NCBI RefSeq assembly: GCF_018687355.1
Contig: NZ_CP061288.1
Span: forward strand, 1,374,144 to 1,438,143
Length of the DNA stretch: 64,000 bases
Origin: Polynucleobacter sp. VK25
GTDB taxonomy: Bacteria; Pseudomonadota; Gammaproteobacteria; Burkholderiales; Burkholderiaceae
Direction: 5' to 3'
This document shows, one piece after another, positions 26,284 to 34,334 of the stretch (within the stretch, counting starts at the first letter, position 1; each line of letters opens with the position of its first letter). The notes beneath the pieces were generated by a model, which did not search any database, had not been told where the DNA came from, and was given only the letters and a program-made list of their open reading frames with translations. The position numbers were made by a program, and so were the translations under genes.

Positions 26284-27531
26284 TCATCTCTTCCTAAACA
26301 ATTCGTCCCATATCTCATCAATTCTTTGCGCTAACCTGTAAGCCAATAGCGGCGGTACTGCGTTGCCAATCAATCTGTAGCCATCTGATGCTGATAACTT
26401 ATTAGGAATTACAAATTCATAATCATTTGGGAATGTTTGAATTCTTGCGCACTCTCTTACAGTAAGTCTGCGCTGTGGCAAACCTTTACTTAATTCTTCA
26501 ATGTTTTTACCGCCGTTCTCTTCATTTAGTCTTCTGAATTCAATATTACCGTGATGTTCTGCGCGAATGGTAGGACCAGGACCATAGAAATTAACTTCCG
26601 CCTGTCCTTGTAATTTCTTACCAATATATTTTGCTTTTGAATACGCTTGCTGAGACAAGTCTGTGCTTAATTCAGGTTCTTTAAGTCCAGCAAATGCTGA
26701 TTTAGTGGTTGTTATGGGTAATATTTTTCTACCATCATTTGTTTGATTGCCGTGTGTTTGTAGTGGGTAAGGGTCAAGTTCAGCGGGGAGTGCGCCGTGT
26801 TTTTCAATGTATCTAATTACATCAGCTTTTAACTTTTGCTTGTTTATCCCAATAAAAATAACTCTTTCGCGAGTTTGCGGGATTCCGTAATGCGTAGCAT
26901 TTAGAACCTTAACTGGGACAACTAAGTATGAACTTCCGTCAATGGATGAAAAATCTTTTTCAATTACAGCCTTTGCGTCACCCAGTGACACCAAACCTTT
27001 TACATTCTCCGCATAAAAGATTTTTGGTTTTACTTGCGCAACATACTCACGCATCCAGTAATAAAGCATTCCACGATTTTCAGCAGTAGGATCTTCATTG
27101 TCTTGTAACAGCTTTCTATTACCCAAGTGGCTTTTATCTGAATTAAATCCTAATCTTTTTCCAGCAACGCTAAAGTCATTACACGGGAAACCACCAGTAA
27201 CAATATCAATGTCTGATAAGTTTTTTCTAGTACCAGCTTTTATACTTTTAACAATATCAACAATACTTTCTGCTTCATACACTCCAGTCACATCTCTCTT
27301 TTTACTAAAGTATGAATTCCACGCTTCTTTTGCTTTGAGATTTACATCACAGGCAAATACAGTTTCAAATCCCAAGCTATCTAAATTTACAAATCCATTT
27401 TTATTAGCTTTTTTTACCAAGTGCTGTTCAGCAGGCGTCAGGCAAGACTTATGAACCTCAAAGTCACCTTCAAAGCCAATATCCATACCGCCGCAACCAG
27501 AAAACAGGGATGCTACTTTACGCTTGTTCAT
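26284..27531 (-). CDS. C5-cytosine DNA methyltransferase
   Basis: 415 residues from ATG 27531 (AAGAAG just upstream); a GTG four codons earlier is possible. Motifs in order, numbered from that GTG: I, SLFSGCGGMD; IV, GGFPCNDFS with catalytic C121; VI, AENVKG; VIII, QTRERVIFIG; IX, RRLTVRECARIQTF; X, GYRLIGNAVPP. About 40 residues are inserted between motif I and the motif II region VFACDVN. It protects the island's recognition site from the adjacent endonuclease. The lysine-tailed gene lies 33 bp upstream in the same direction. Confidence 0.95.
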   Translation of the reverse strand: MNKRKVASLFSGCGGMDIGFEGDFEVHKSCLTPAEQHLVKKANKNGFVNLDSLGFETVFACDVNLKAKEAWNSYFSKKRDVTGVYEAESIVDIVKSIKAGTRKNLSDIDIVTGGFPCNDFSVAGKRLGFNSDKSHLGNRKLLQDNEDPTAENRGMLYYWMREYVAQVKPKIFYAENVKGLVSLGDAKAVIEKDFSSIDGSSYLVVPVKVLNATHYGIPQTRERVIFIGINKQKLKADVIRYIEKHGALPAELDPYPLQTHGNQTNDGRKILPITTTKSAFAGLKEPELSTDLSQQAYSKAKYIGKKLQGQAEVNFYGPGPTIRAEHHGNIEFRRLNEENGGKNIEELSKGLPQRRLTVRECARIQTFPNDYEFVIPNKLSASDGYRLIGNAVPPLLAYRLAQRIDEIWDELFRKR

Positions 27532-27564
27532 TTCTTCTTTCACTTAAAGTGCTATTTTATATTC

Positions 27565-28659
27565 TTAAGCACTCTTTTTGCTTTTTTTCTTTGTTTGCTT
27601 GGGTTTAATTACCTTCTCAATAAACTCCTGCTGATCCTCATACATAGCGGCTTGCTGTCTGTTACTCCAGTATTCATCCTGCTTAACACTTTCTTCATAT
27701 CCAGCGCTAACGAGTTTTTCCCATAAGTCATCAACCCACAGCTTTTCTTCCAATTCATTCATTTGTTTTTCATAGTAGTCAATACCATCTACTATTGTTC
27801 TTGCGTATATATTGAGGATGTGCTTTTCCATTTCAGCGTTAAGCGGCAACATCATTACTAAGTTCATGCTTGCGTTGAAGTTACTTCCACCATCCAATAT
27901 TCTGTGTGCGTTACCAATCCCAACCCATAACCCTTGTTTGCTGATTTGTTTTTCAGCTTGCCACGCTGTAGTTTTCCAACTGTGTTCTGGTTTTGTCTCT
28001 CTTGCCTCTATTAAACGCATTACAACGGCGCGGGCACGTGCCATTTTTTCTGCCCTTGTCTCCGTATTGTTTTCAATATTGCGCTGATCCTCAATCACTT
28101 TTGTCATTGTCTTGTGCTGTACCCAAGCAATGAACTGTTCTTGTTTTATGTTGTTGTAGTCCGCACCTTCCAATACTTTTGCGTAGTTACTAACTGTCTT
28201 AGTACTTATGCTGGCACCGCAGATGTAGCGGATAACAAGTGAAGCGTTAGGGGTATTGCTTTGTACTTTTATTCCCTCTTTGTACAGTTCATTCCATAGC
28301 GCACTAAAAAAGTCATCTGCTAAATCACTTTTAACAACTTCTCTGTAAACGCTATATGCTTCATTAAGTAGGACAAGAAGTAACTCTTCATACTTTTTGT
28401 TTAACTTCTCCATCCTTACTTTTGTTGTCTTTAATCTACTTCCCCAATCGTTCATTGCTAAATCATTAGCTTTTTCTGTTTCTTTATAGACGGCTAACTT
28501 TTGCTGACGCACATCTTCACTTTGCCGTGTAAGTGCTGTAATTTGCTTTTTAGTTTTTGCTGACTTAGCTTTTGTAGCTTTAGGCGGATTGGTTTTTTTA
28601 ACTGCCACATCTTTTTTAACAACAGCTTTGCGTATTGTTTTCTTTTTTGCTACCACCAT
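27565..28659 (-). CDS. Lysine-tailed unknown protein upstream of the methyltransferase
   Basis: 364 residues from ATG 28659 (AGGGTG upstream); the open frame extends to 28776 but that part covers the promoter region. Both ends are Lys/Ala/Thr-rich, like histone H1-type tails (AKKKTIRKAVVKKD; KPKQTKKKSKKSA). The centre is helical, with Trp-rich parts (HSWKTTAWQAEKQISKQ; LWVDDLWEKLV). It is likely to bind nucleic acid. It shares a transcript with the methyltransferase and its promoter holds island palindrome copy 3, so it may belong to the defence unit or to island maintenance. No family recognised. Confidence 0.65.
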   Translation of the reverse strand: MVVAKKKTIRKAVVKKDVAVKKTNPPKATKAKSAKTKKQITALTRQSEDVRQQKLAVYKETEKANDLAMNDWGSRLKTTKVRMEKLNKKYEELLLVLLNEAYSVYREVVKSDLADDFFSALWNELYKEGIKVQSNTPNASLVIRYICGASISTKTVSNYAKVLEGADYNNIKQEQFIAWVQHKTMTKVIEDQRNIENNTETRAEKMARARAVVMRLIEARETKPEHSWKTTAWQAEKQISKQGLWVGIGNAHRILDGGSNFNASMNLVMMLPLNAEMEKHILNIYARTIVDGIDYYEKQMNELEEKLWVDDLWEKLVSAGYEESVKQDEYWSNRQQAAMYEDQQEFIEKVIKPKQTKKKSKKSA

Positions 28660-28722
28660 AAAACACCCTATTTTTTGACTGTTAGTACAATTATGAATAT
28701 AAGTGGTTAAGATAAGACTTAA

Positions 28723-28742
28723 AGTATTACGCAAGTAACACT
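28723..28742. promoter_or_regulatory. Island palindrome copy 3
   Basis: AGTATTACGCAAGTAACACT, the same 20-bp palindrome as at 23702 and 23937 with two central changes, 64 bp upstream of the lysine-tailed gene's ATG. It links expression of the methyltransferase transcript with that of the second recombinase. Confidence 0.6.
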
Positions 28743-28835
28743 TTAGCAACCAAATAAAAGAAGAACTCAAATACACACTTTAGCGCGCACCAAAATTAAG
28801 TTATTGTTTTTAAAAGAAATAAAATAGAGTTCTTT

Positions 28836-28881
28836 ACTTTTAATCCGTTGGTCGCGAGTTCGAATCTCGCCCGACCCACCA
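28836..28881 (+). repeat. attR: displaced tRNA-Lys 3' end, perfect copy
   Basis: Identical over 46 bp to the 3' end of tRNA-Lys (20476-20521). It is followed by GTTATACAAAAGCCACC and the UUCG terminator, presumably the original tRNA-Lys terminator before the island entered. Confidence 0.97.
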
Positions 28882-28890
28882 GTTATACAA

Positions 28891-28917
28891 AAGCCACCTT
28901 CGGGTGGCTTTTTCTTT
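28891..28917. terminator. UUCG-loop terminator behind attR
   Basis: AAGCCACC-TTCG-GGTGGCTT followed by TTTCTTTT on the plus strand, with A-run on the other side so it also serves the convergent fumarase. The same element, slightly varied, recurs behind each decayed tRNA-Lys end downstream. Confidence 0.92.
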
Positions 28918-28943
28918 TAGATTACCCAACCCTGTCTAGCGGA

Positions 28944-30446
28944 TTAGTCGGGATGAATCTTAAATGCTTTATGAATCGAATTTCCTCGCGAATCAACAGC
29001 GACGATGACTGGGAAGTCTTTTAGCTCAAACTCATGAATAGCTTCCATTCCCAGATCTTCAAATGCAATGACCTCTGAATGTGTAATTGCTTTAGAAAGC
29101 ATATAGGCCGCTCCACCTACGGCCGCTAAATAAACCGATTGATGTTTTTGAATGGAAGCAATAGTCTCAGGTCCGCGCTCTGCTTTACCAATCATTCCAA
29201 GAAGACCCGTTTGAGAAAGTAGAGTTTCAACAAATTTATCCATACGGGTAGAGGTCGTAGGTCCCGCCGGACCCACGGCCTCACCATGAATTGCATCTAC
29301 TGGCCCTACGTAGTAAATAAATCGCCCTTCGAGGGAAACTGGCAACGCTTTACCTTTGGCCAATAAATCAACTAATCGCTTATGGGCAGCATCTCTAGCA
29401 GTCAGGATTTTTCCTGAGAGCAATAGCGTCTGACCTACCTTCCAGTCTTTTATCTCATTTTTACTGAGGGAGTCTACATTCACCCTCATGGCTGTTTCTA
29501 AATAAAAATTATCAGGAATTCCTTCCCAAGCATCTAAAGAGGGTTGCTCGAATCTTGCTGGACCAGCCCCGTCTAGATTAAATCGGATATAACGAGTGGC
29601 AGCGCAGTTTGGAACAATCGCAACTGGAATCGTGGCCGCATGACATGGCAAGGTGGAAACTTTTACATCTAATACGGTAGCAAGACCACCCAGACCCTGA
29701 GCGCCAATCTGCAATGCATTAATACGATCATATAGCTCTATACGTAATTTCTCTTCTGATGTTTTGGCACCTCGCGCGCGCAAAAGGTCTATATCTATAG
29801 GCTCAAATAAAGATTTCTTTGCAAGCAATGTTGCCTGCTCTGGACTAGCGCCAATACCAACTCCCAGAACTCCGGGCGGGCACCAGCCTGCGCCCATTCC
29901 AGGCAATTGTTTGATCACCCAATCAGCAACGTTATCACTAGGATTGAGCGTTGCAAATCTTGCCTTCACATCACCTCCCCCACCTTTGGCGACAACCAAA
30001 ATCTCCAGGAGATCACCTTCGGATATTTCGCAAAACAATTGACCCGGAGTATTGTCTTTTGTATTCTCTCTGCCCCCCAAGGGATCGGCAATGGTCGTCG
30101 CTCGCAAAGGGTTTGAGGAATTTGTATAAGCGCGCCTAGTAGCTTCATTGATTAAAGCCTGGAGAGACTCCAAAGGCTTTTGATCGATACGATAAAACTG
30201 GACTTCTATGCCGAGCTTTATAAAGATTTGAGCTGTTCCAGTATCTTGGCAAATTGGTCGATGACCCAAAACACTCATTCGACTATTTACCAAAAGCTGA
30301 AGCATTGCAGACTTTGCTGCAGTATTTACTTCTGCTTCGTACGCACGTCTTAATGCTTGCACAAAACCCACTGGATGCGTGTAGCTAATAAACTGCAGTG
30401 CATCCGCAATGCTGGTCACTAAGTCTTCTTGGGCTATCTTTCTCAT
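28944..30446 (-). CDS. Class I (iron-sulfur) fumarate hydratase
   Basis: 500 residues, single chain with the alpha part first (GHRPICQDTGTAQ with C66; GGGGDVKARF; GAGWCPPGVLGVGIG) and the beta part from about 330 (LLLSGKILTARDAAHKRL; GPAGPTTSTRMD). The conserved Cys residues in ICQD, GWCPPG and the central region would hold a [4Fe-4S] cluster. Interconverts fumarate and malate, or acts on tartrate in related enzymes. It follows a Bug protein and a fumarase/aspartase-superfamily lyase on the same strand, which suggests it handles the fumarate released by that lyase rather than serving only the TCA cycle. Confidence 0.9.
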   Translation of the reverse strand: MRKIAQEDLVTSIADALQFISYTHPVGFVQALRRAYEAEVNTAAKSAMLQLLVNSRMSVLGHRPICQDTGTAQIFIKLGIEVQFYRIDQKPLESLQALINEATRRAYTNSSNPLRATTIADPLGGRENTKDNTPGQLFCEISEGDLLEILVVAKGGGGDVKARFATLNPSDNVADWVIKQLPGMGAGWCPPGVLGVGIGASPEQATLLAKKSLFEPIDIDLLRARGAKTSEEKLRIELYDRINALQIGAQGLGGLATVLDVKVSTLPCHAATIPVAIVPNCAATRYIRFNLDGAGPARFEQPSLDAWEGIPDNFYLETAMRVNVDSLSKNEIKDWKVGQTLLLSGKILTARDAAHKRLVDLLAKGKALPVSLEGRFIYYVGPVDAIHGEAVGPAGPTTSTRMDKFVETLLSQTGLLGMIGKAERGPETIASIQKHQSVYLAAVGGAAYMLSKAITHSEVIAFEDLGMEAIHEFELKDFPVIVAVDSRGNSIHKAFKIHPD

Positions 30447-30487
30447 CAGTAAAGGATAGCCCTTAAATGCATTCCATGCGTATTTGA

Positions 30488-31459
30488 TTAATCCATTGCA
30501 ATACTAGATTTTGCGGCAACTGCTTTCCAGCGAACAACTTCTGCCTCAGTATGCTTAGCCAAAGATGCTCCCAAGTACTGCTGCTCAGGCAATAATTGGA
30601 TTGCTTGAGCCTGTAGCTTATCGGTATAAGCCTTATCTTTCATAGCCTTTAGGAATGCATTTTGCATTTTCTCCACTGCAACCTTTGGAGTGCCCTTAGG
30701 TGCATAGATACCATACCAAGTGCTCGCCTCAAAGCCAGGAAGAATGGTTTCGCTCAACGTTGGAACATCTTTTAATTGTGGTAAACGGGTCTTAGAGGTT
30801 ACAGCCAAGGCACGCACTCGCTTTTCCGTAATCTGTGGGAAAGCAGTATTTGTTTGATCGTACATTCCATCAGTCTGACCACCCACCACATCAATTAATG
30901 CTGGGCCAGCACCCTTATATGGCACATGCTTTACATCAGCTCCCGCTGCGTTAGCTACCAGAGCAGCAATTAGATGAGAGCTAGAACCAAGACCTGCATT
31001 ACCTAAAAATACTTGATCGGGATTCTTTTTTGCATACTCATATAACTCTTTGACATTCCTTGAGGGGTGGTCATTTCTCACCATCAAGACCAATGGGGTA
31101 TCAGGAAAACGAAAGACTGCTTCAAAATCAGCAACGGGGTCATAGCTTAACTTTTTATACAAAGCAGGAGCAGCGCCCATATAGCCCATATGCCCAACCA
31201 AGAACGTGTAACCATCTGGTGTTGCTCTAGCAACTTTGGTTGCACCAATTGTTCCGCCAGCACCAGGTACGTTATCAATAATGATAGATTGGCCGAGCTG
31301 TTTACTAGTTACATCAGCGATACTGCGTGCCAAGGCATCTGTTGGGCCACCGGCGGCAAATGGAACCACCCAAGTAACGGGACGATTTGGATAATCTGAC
31401 TGGGCAATCGCCAGGGATGAAAGTAATGCGAGAGTTAGTACTGATAATTTTTTCAACAT
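30488..31459 (-). CDS. Bug/TctC-family periplasmic solute-binding protein
   Basis: 323 residues. Signal peptide of about 20 residues (MLKKLSVLTLALLSSLAIAQ). Then YPNRPVTWVVPFAAGGPTDALAR, the TctC hallmark, NVPGAGGTIG and HVPYKGAGPALIDVVGGQ. Such proteins bind carboxylates, often without linked TctAB membrane genes, as here. AGGAG lies before the ATG. It sits between the lyase and fumarase genes, so its ligand is probably the lyase substrate or a related polycarboxylate. Confidence 0.92.
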   Translation of the reverse strand: MLKKLSVLTLALLSSLAIAQSDYPNRPVTWVVPFAAGGPTDALARSIADVTSKQLGQSIIIDNVPGAGGTIGATKVARATPDGYTFLVGHMGYMGAAPALYKKLSYDPVADFEAVFRFPDTPLVLMVRNDHPSRNVKELYEYAKKNPDQVFLGNAGLGSSSHLIAALVANAAGADVKHVPYKGAGPALIDVVGGQTDGMYDQTNTAFPQITEKRVRALAVTSKTRLPQLKDVPTLSETILPGFEASTWYGIYAPKGTPKVAVEKMQNAFLKAMKDKAYTDKLQAQAIQLLPEQQYLGASLAKHTEAEVVRWKAVAAKSSIAMD

Positions 31460-31484
31460 TTTTATCTCCTAAATTCTGAATTTG

Positions 31485-32861
31485 TTAAAGCTTTAAGGAT
31501 CTGGAATGGGCTACAGCCTTATCCACCATTTGTGGCGCCATACCAAGGTAATTAATCGGATTAGTTAACTCCTCAATCTTCTCTTTGGTGAAGTTTTTGG
31601 TGACTTCCGGAATCTTCTGAAGGGCCTCGGCTAATGTGCCGCCCTTTTCGTTTACTTCGCGACATGCATCATAAACAACATCATGAGCCTCTTGACGACC
31701 AATAAATGGCGCCATTCCCATCATCACCGCTTCAGCAACAATAAGTCCTTTGGTGAGATTTAGATTCTCGAGCATCTTTTTCTCGTCAACAATCAAGCCT
31801 GAGAGCATAAACTTCGCTTGATGCAAGGCGCCAGCAGTCAATACAAAACTCTCTGGTATTGCCATCCATTCCGCATGCCAGGGACCGGTTGCTCTTTCAA
31901 AATCTTGAACCATAGCATCTAACATCAAGCCCGAATGCTGGCGCACGCCTTTAGAGGCGGCCAACATTAACTCACTACTAATTGGGTTACGTTTTTGCGG
32001 CATTGTGCTACTAGCGCCACGACCCTTTACAAATGGTTCATACACTTCAGCAAACTCTGTGGAGGCCATCAGCATGATGTCGTAAGCAATCTTGCCAAGT
32101 GATCCGGTGACCAGAGCCAAAAAGTTAATTGTTTCTGCTAAACCATCACGTGCTACGTGCCATGTAGTAACAGGCACTCCAAGATTAAGCTCTTTCATTA
32201 ATGCTTCTTGAACAACCAGACCCTTATCGCCTAACGAAGCAATCGTTCCTGCAGCGCCGGCAAATTCACCCACTAATACACGTGGCTCTAACTGCTGGAG
32301 GCGCTCTGCATGACGATCCATCATGGCTAGCCAGATTGCTGATTTATATCCAAAGGTAATAGGCAACGCTTGCTGAAGATGGGTTCGTCCTGCCATAGCA
32401 GTATTACGATATTTTTCCGACATAGATGCCAGAATCTTACGTAGTTCATTAATATCATTTTTAACAATCTCAAGCCCAGAGCGAACCTGCATTACTACTG
32501 CAGTATCCATAATGTCTTGAGTGGTAGCACCCCAATGTACGAACTTTCCTGCTTTACCGCACATCTTCACTAGCTGATGCACCAGCGGAAGAATTGGGTA
32601 ACCAACAATATCGGTCTCATTTCTAAGTAAGTCAAAATCAATCGATTCGATAGTAGATTTTTTAGCGATCTCATCTGCCGCCTCTTTTGGTATCACTCCA
32701 CACTTTGCCTCAGCCACTGCTAGTGCAATTTCTATATCGATATAGCGCTGTACCAATGCTTTATCTGAAAAAATCTCACGCATAGCCGCAGTACCAAATG
32801 CATCCCTAAAAAGGATGGAATCGATCACGGTACTTGCTGAAAAACTATTGTTAATACTCAT
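31485..32861 (-). CDS. Fumarase/aspartase-superfamily lyase (PcaB/PurB-like)
   Basis: 458 residues. The superfamily signature SSTMPQKRNP with flanking GRGA and ISSEL lies near residues 277-293; HWGATTQDIMDTA and GRTHLQQALP are the two other conserved active-site segments. Relatives include 3-carboxy-cis,cis-muconate cycloisomerase, adenylosuccinate lyase and lyases that split N-substituted aspartates to release fumarate. With class I fumarase and a Bug protein downstream, a fumarate-releasing lyase on an imported aminopolycarboxylate is attractive but unproved. Divergent from its likely GntR regulator. Confidence 0.83.
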   Translation of the reverse strand: MSINNSFSASTVIDSILFRDAFGTAAMREIFSDKALVQRYIDIEIALAVAEAKCGVIPKEAADEIAKKSTIESIDFDLLRNETDIVGYPILPLVHQLVKMCGKAGKFVHWGATTQDIMDTAVVMQVRSGLEIVKNDINELRKILASMSEKYRNTAMAGRTHLQQALPITFGYKSAIWLAMMDRHAERLQQLEPRVLVGEFAGAAGTIASLGDKGLVVQEALMKELNLGVPVTTWHVARDGLAETINFLALVTGSLGKIAYDIMLMASTEFAEVYEPFVKGRGASSTMPQKRNPISSELMLAASKGVRQHSGLMLDAMVQDFERATGPWHAEWMAIPESFVLTAGALHQAKFMLSGLIVDEKKMLENLNLTKGLIVAEAVMMGMAPFIGRQEAHDVVYDACREVNEKGGTLAEALQKIPEVTKNFTKEKIEELTNPINYLGMAPQMVDKAVAHSRSLKL

Positions 32862-32883
32862 ATCTCACCTGATTGATTAATTA

Positions 32884-32925
32884 TTATGTACGGACATATT
32901 AATTGTGTATCATGTCCGTACATAA
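32884..32925. promoter_or_regulatory. Paired GntR operator
   Basis: Two perfect 14-bp inverted arms, TTATGTACGGACAT (32884-32897) and ATGTCCGTACATAA (32912-32925), separated by 14 bp. Each arm contains an imperfect palindrome TGT-nCGn-ACA, so there may be two dimer sites. They fill the space between the divergent lyase and GntR genes and should control both. Confidence 0.8.
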
Positions 32926-32938
32926 TGTCAAGAAATAG

Positions 32939-33676
32939 ATGAAAACTCCCCTCTACCTAAAGCTGGCGAAGGATTTGAAAGCTGAAATCACCTCCGGGAA
33001 GATTCCTGTAGGCGCTCATCTTCCAACTGAAATGGAGCTTGCTGAAACCTACTCGGCTAGTCGATATACCGTAAGGGCTGCAATTTCAGAATTACAAGCC
33101 ATGGGATTGGTCTCACGAAAGAAGAAGTCTGGAACCAAAGTAGAGTCAGCGACCTCATCTAGCGCCTATAAACAGACAGTAGGATCTATAGAAGACCTCA
33201 CCGCATTTGGTGCAAGTCATGCTCGAAAACTCCAGCCAGGTGAAAAAGTAATCTGCGGCAAGAAACTAGCGGAAGAACTTGGTTGCAGTGCTGGGAAGGA
33301 ATGGCTGAAGTTAACGAGCGTTCGTTATAACGATGCTGGCACTGAATTACCTATGGGTCTTACAGAAATTTACATCGATAGTAAATTTGTCGACGTGGAA
33401 AAAATTGCTCAAAAAAATCCTGGGCAATTAATTAGTAACATCATTGAAGAAAGATACGGCAAAGCGATCTCAGAGATCAAACAAGAGATCATTCCAGTTC
33501 TTCTATCTAAAGAGCAGGCAAGAAAACTCAATTCAATAGAGGGTGTGCCAGCTTTAAAGATTATTCGAAGCTATCTTGATACAGCAAATGAAGTATTTGA
33601 GATAACGATTACAACCCATCCAGCTGACCGTTATACATTTGTAACAAAATTGAGGCGCGATACAGTAATTTCATAA
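32939..33676 (+). CDS. GntR-family regulator, HutC/UTRA subfamily
   Basis: 245 residues. The winged helix is at residues 5-70 (LYLKLAKDLKAEITSGKIPVGAHLPTEMELAE and SRYTVRAAISELQAMGLV). A UTRA ligand domain follows (EKLSKQ-free; typical LPMGLTEIYID and VPALKIIRSYLD). Divergent from the lyase/Bug/fumarase operon with a strong inverted repeat between, it is almost certainly the local repressor. It is related in architecture to the GntR at 38728, the regulator of another module in this array. Confidence 0.9.
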   Translation: MKTPLYLKLAKDLKAEITSGKIPVGAHLPTEMELAETYSASRYTVRAAISELQAMGLVSRKKKSGTKVESATSSSAYKQTVGSIEDLTAFGASHARKLQPGEKVICGKKLAEELGCSAGKEWLKLTSVRYNDAGTELPMGLTEIYIDSKFVDVEKIAQKNPGQLISNIIEERYGKAISEIKQEIIPVLLSKEQARKLNSIEGVPALKIIRSYLDTANEVFEITITTHPADRYTFVTKLRRDTVIS

Positions 33677-33749
33677 ATGAGCGCTCAAATTAATAAATAA
33701 TTTGTTAATTATTTCCGTATCACTGTGAGTCTGTAAGCGCCTAACTAGG

Positions 33750-33795
33750 TCTTTTCATTCGCTGGTCGCAAGGTCGGATCTCGCTAGACTCAGCA
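33750..33795 (+). repeat. Decayed tRNA-Lys 3' end, remnant 1
   Basis: Aligns without gaps to the 46-bp att core at 35 of 46 positions by hand count, and the match continues into the flank (GCTTTACAAAAGCTACCTTTG against GTTATACAAAAGCCACCTTCG). It marks the far edge of the fumarase/lyase/GntR module. Confidence 0.75.
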
Positions 33796-33870
33796 GCTTT
33801 ACAAAAGCTACCTTTGACATTGCAATATTGAAATTTAGGAAAGCCTGCTATAGAGCTTAAGCAGACGACC

Positions 33871-33898
33871 AAAGAAAAACCACCCGAAGGTGGCTTTA
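33871..33898 (-). terminator. Terminator of infA
   Basis: On the minus strand CCACC-TTCG-GGTGG is followed by TTTTTCTTT, about 90 bp after the infA stop. The T-run is on the minus side, so it serves infA rather than the tRNA remnant. Confidence 0.75.
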
Positions 33899-33988
33899 GT
33901 ATTTCTTGTTTGCCAGGTACGAAATCAGCTAGGGCCTGAGATTCTTTACAAATCTTAATTTAACTTGCGGTTTTAAACCTCAAAGCCA

Positions 33989-34249
33989 TCAATGTCGCCT
34001 ATATGGCGCGCTAGTAAAAGATTGCTTCTTCTCAAGATGTCTAAATGTGATGCGGCCTTTGCTCAAGTCATAGGGAGAGACTTCCAAAGAAACCTTATCT
34101 CCCGCCAATATACGGATGTGATTTTTTTTCATTCTTCCCGCTGTATAGGCAATCAGCTTGTGGCCATTGTCTAGAGTTACCCGATAACGAGAATCCGGCA
34201 GAATTTCATCAACAAGACCATCCATTTCAAGCAAGGCTTCTTTTGCCAT
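33989..34249 (-). CDS. infA: Translation initiation factor IF-1 (possible second copy)
   Basis: 86 residues. [39 protein letters not shown] and [13 protein letters not shown] match IF-1, an S1/OB-fold factor that binds the 30S A site; there is a C-terminal extension of about 14 residues. It lies 85 bp downstream of a cold-shock gene in the same direction, with a terminator between. Burkholderiaceae often carry two infA genes, the other in the ribosomal operon; this would be the extra one. Confidence 0.95.
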   Translation of the reverse strand: MAKEALLEMDGLVDEILPDSRYRVTLDNGHKLIAYTAGRMKKNHIRILAGDKVSLEVSPYDLSKGRITFRHLEKKQSFTSAPYRRH

Positions 34250-34263
34250 TTAACATCCTTCAT

Positions 34264-34293
34264 AAAAATAAAAAGCCCAGACATGCTGGGCTT
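34264..34293 (-). terminator. Terminator of cspA
   Basis: AAGCCCAG-CATGT-CTGGGCTT stem (34273-34293) with a minus-strand T-run, between cspA and infA. Read-through would give infA a cold-regulated transcript. Confidence 0.85.
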
Positions 34294-34334
34294 TGGACCA
34301 GGCAAATAATTTCCGCCTGGCATGTGCTTCTGAT

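Larger units (their letters stand above)
20522..28881 (+). mobile_element. 8.36-kb genomic island integrated in tRNA-Lys
   Basis: Bounded by the perfect 46-bp repeat, opening with an integrase and visibly richer in A+T than the flanks. Cargo: two tyrosine recombinases, a restriction-modification pair, a lysine-tailed protein and at least five small unknown genes. No conjugation, capsid or clear replication genes are seen, so it is a small integrative element that may need help to move. The perfect repeat suggests a recent insertion. Confidence 0.95.
33677..33988. other. Intergenic region with decayed tRNA-Lys end
   Basis: 312 bp without a gene. It holds the tRNA-Lys remnant at 33750-33795, its degraded terminator (TTTACAAAAGCTACCTTTG), and the infA terminator near 33871-33898. 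Nothing else recognisable. Confidence 0.7.

Noticed and set aside
28660..28776. N-terminal 39 residues of the longest frame for the lysine-tailed protein
   Set aside because: This stretch is hydrophobic and Cys-containing, starts with GTG without a ribosome site, and overlaps the operator-like palindrome. The ATG at 28659 has a ribosome site.
33720..33795. Complete but degenerate tRNA-Lys gene
   Set aside because: Only a weak D-arm-like match (AGTCTGTA) appears upstream; the acceptor 5' strand is missing, so a 3'-end remnant is the better reading.
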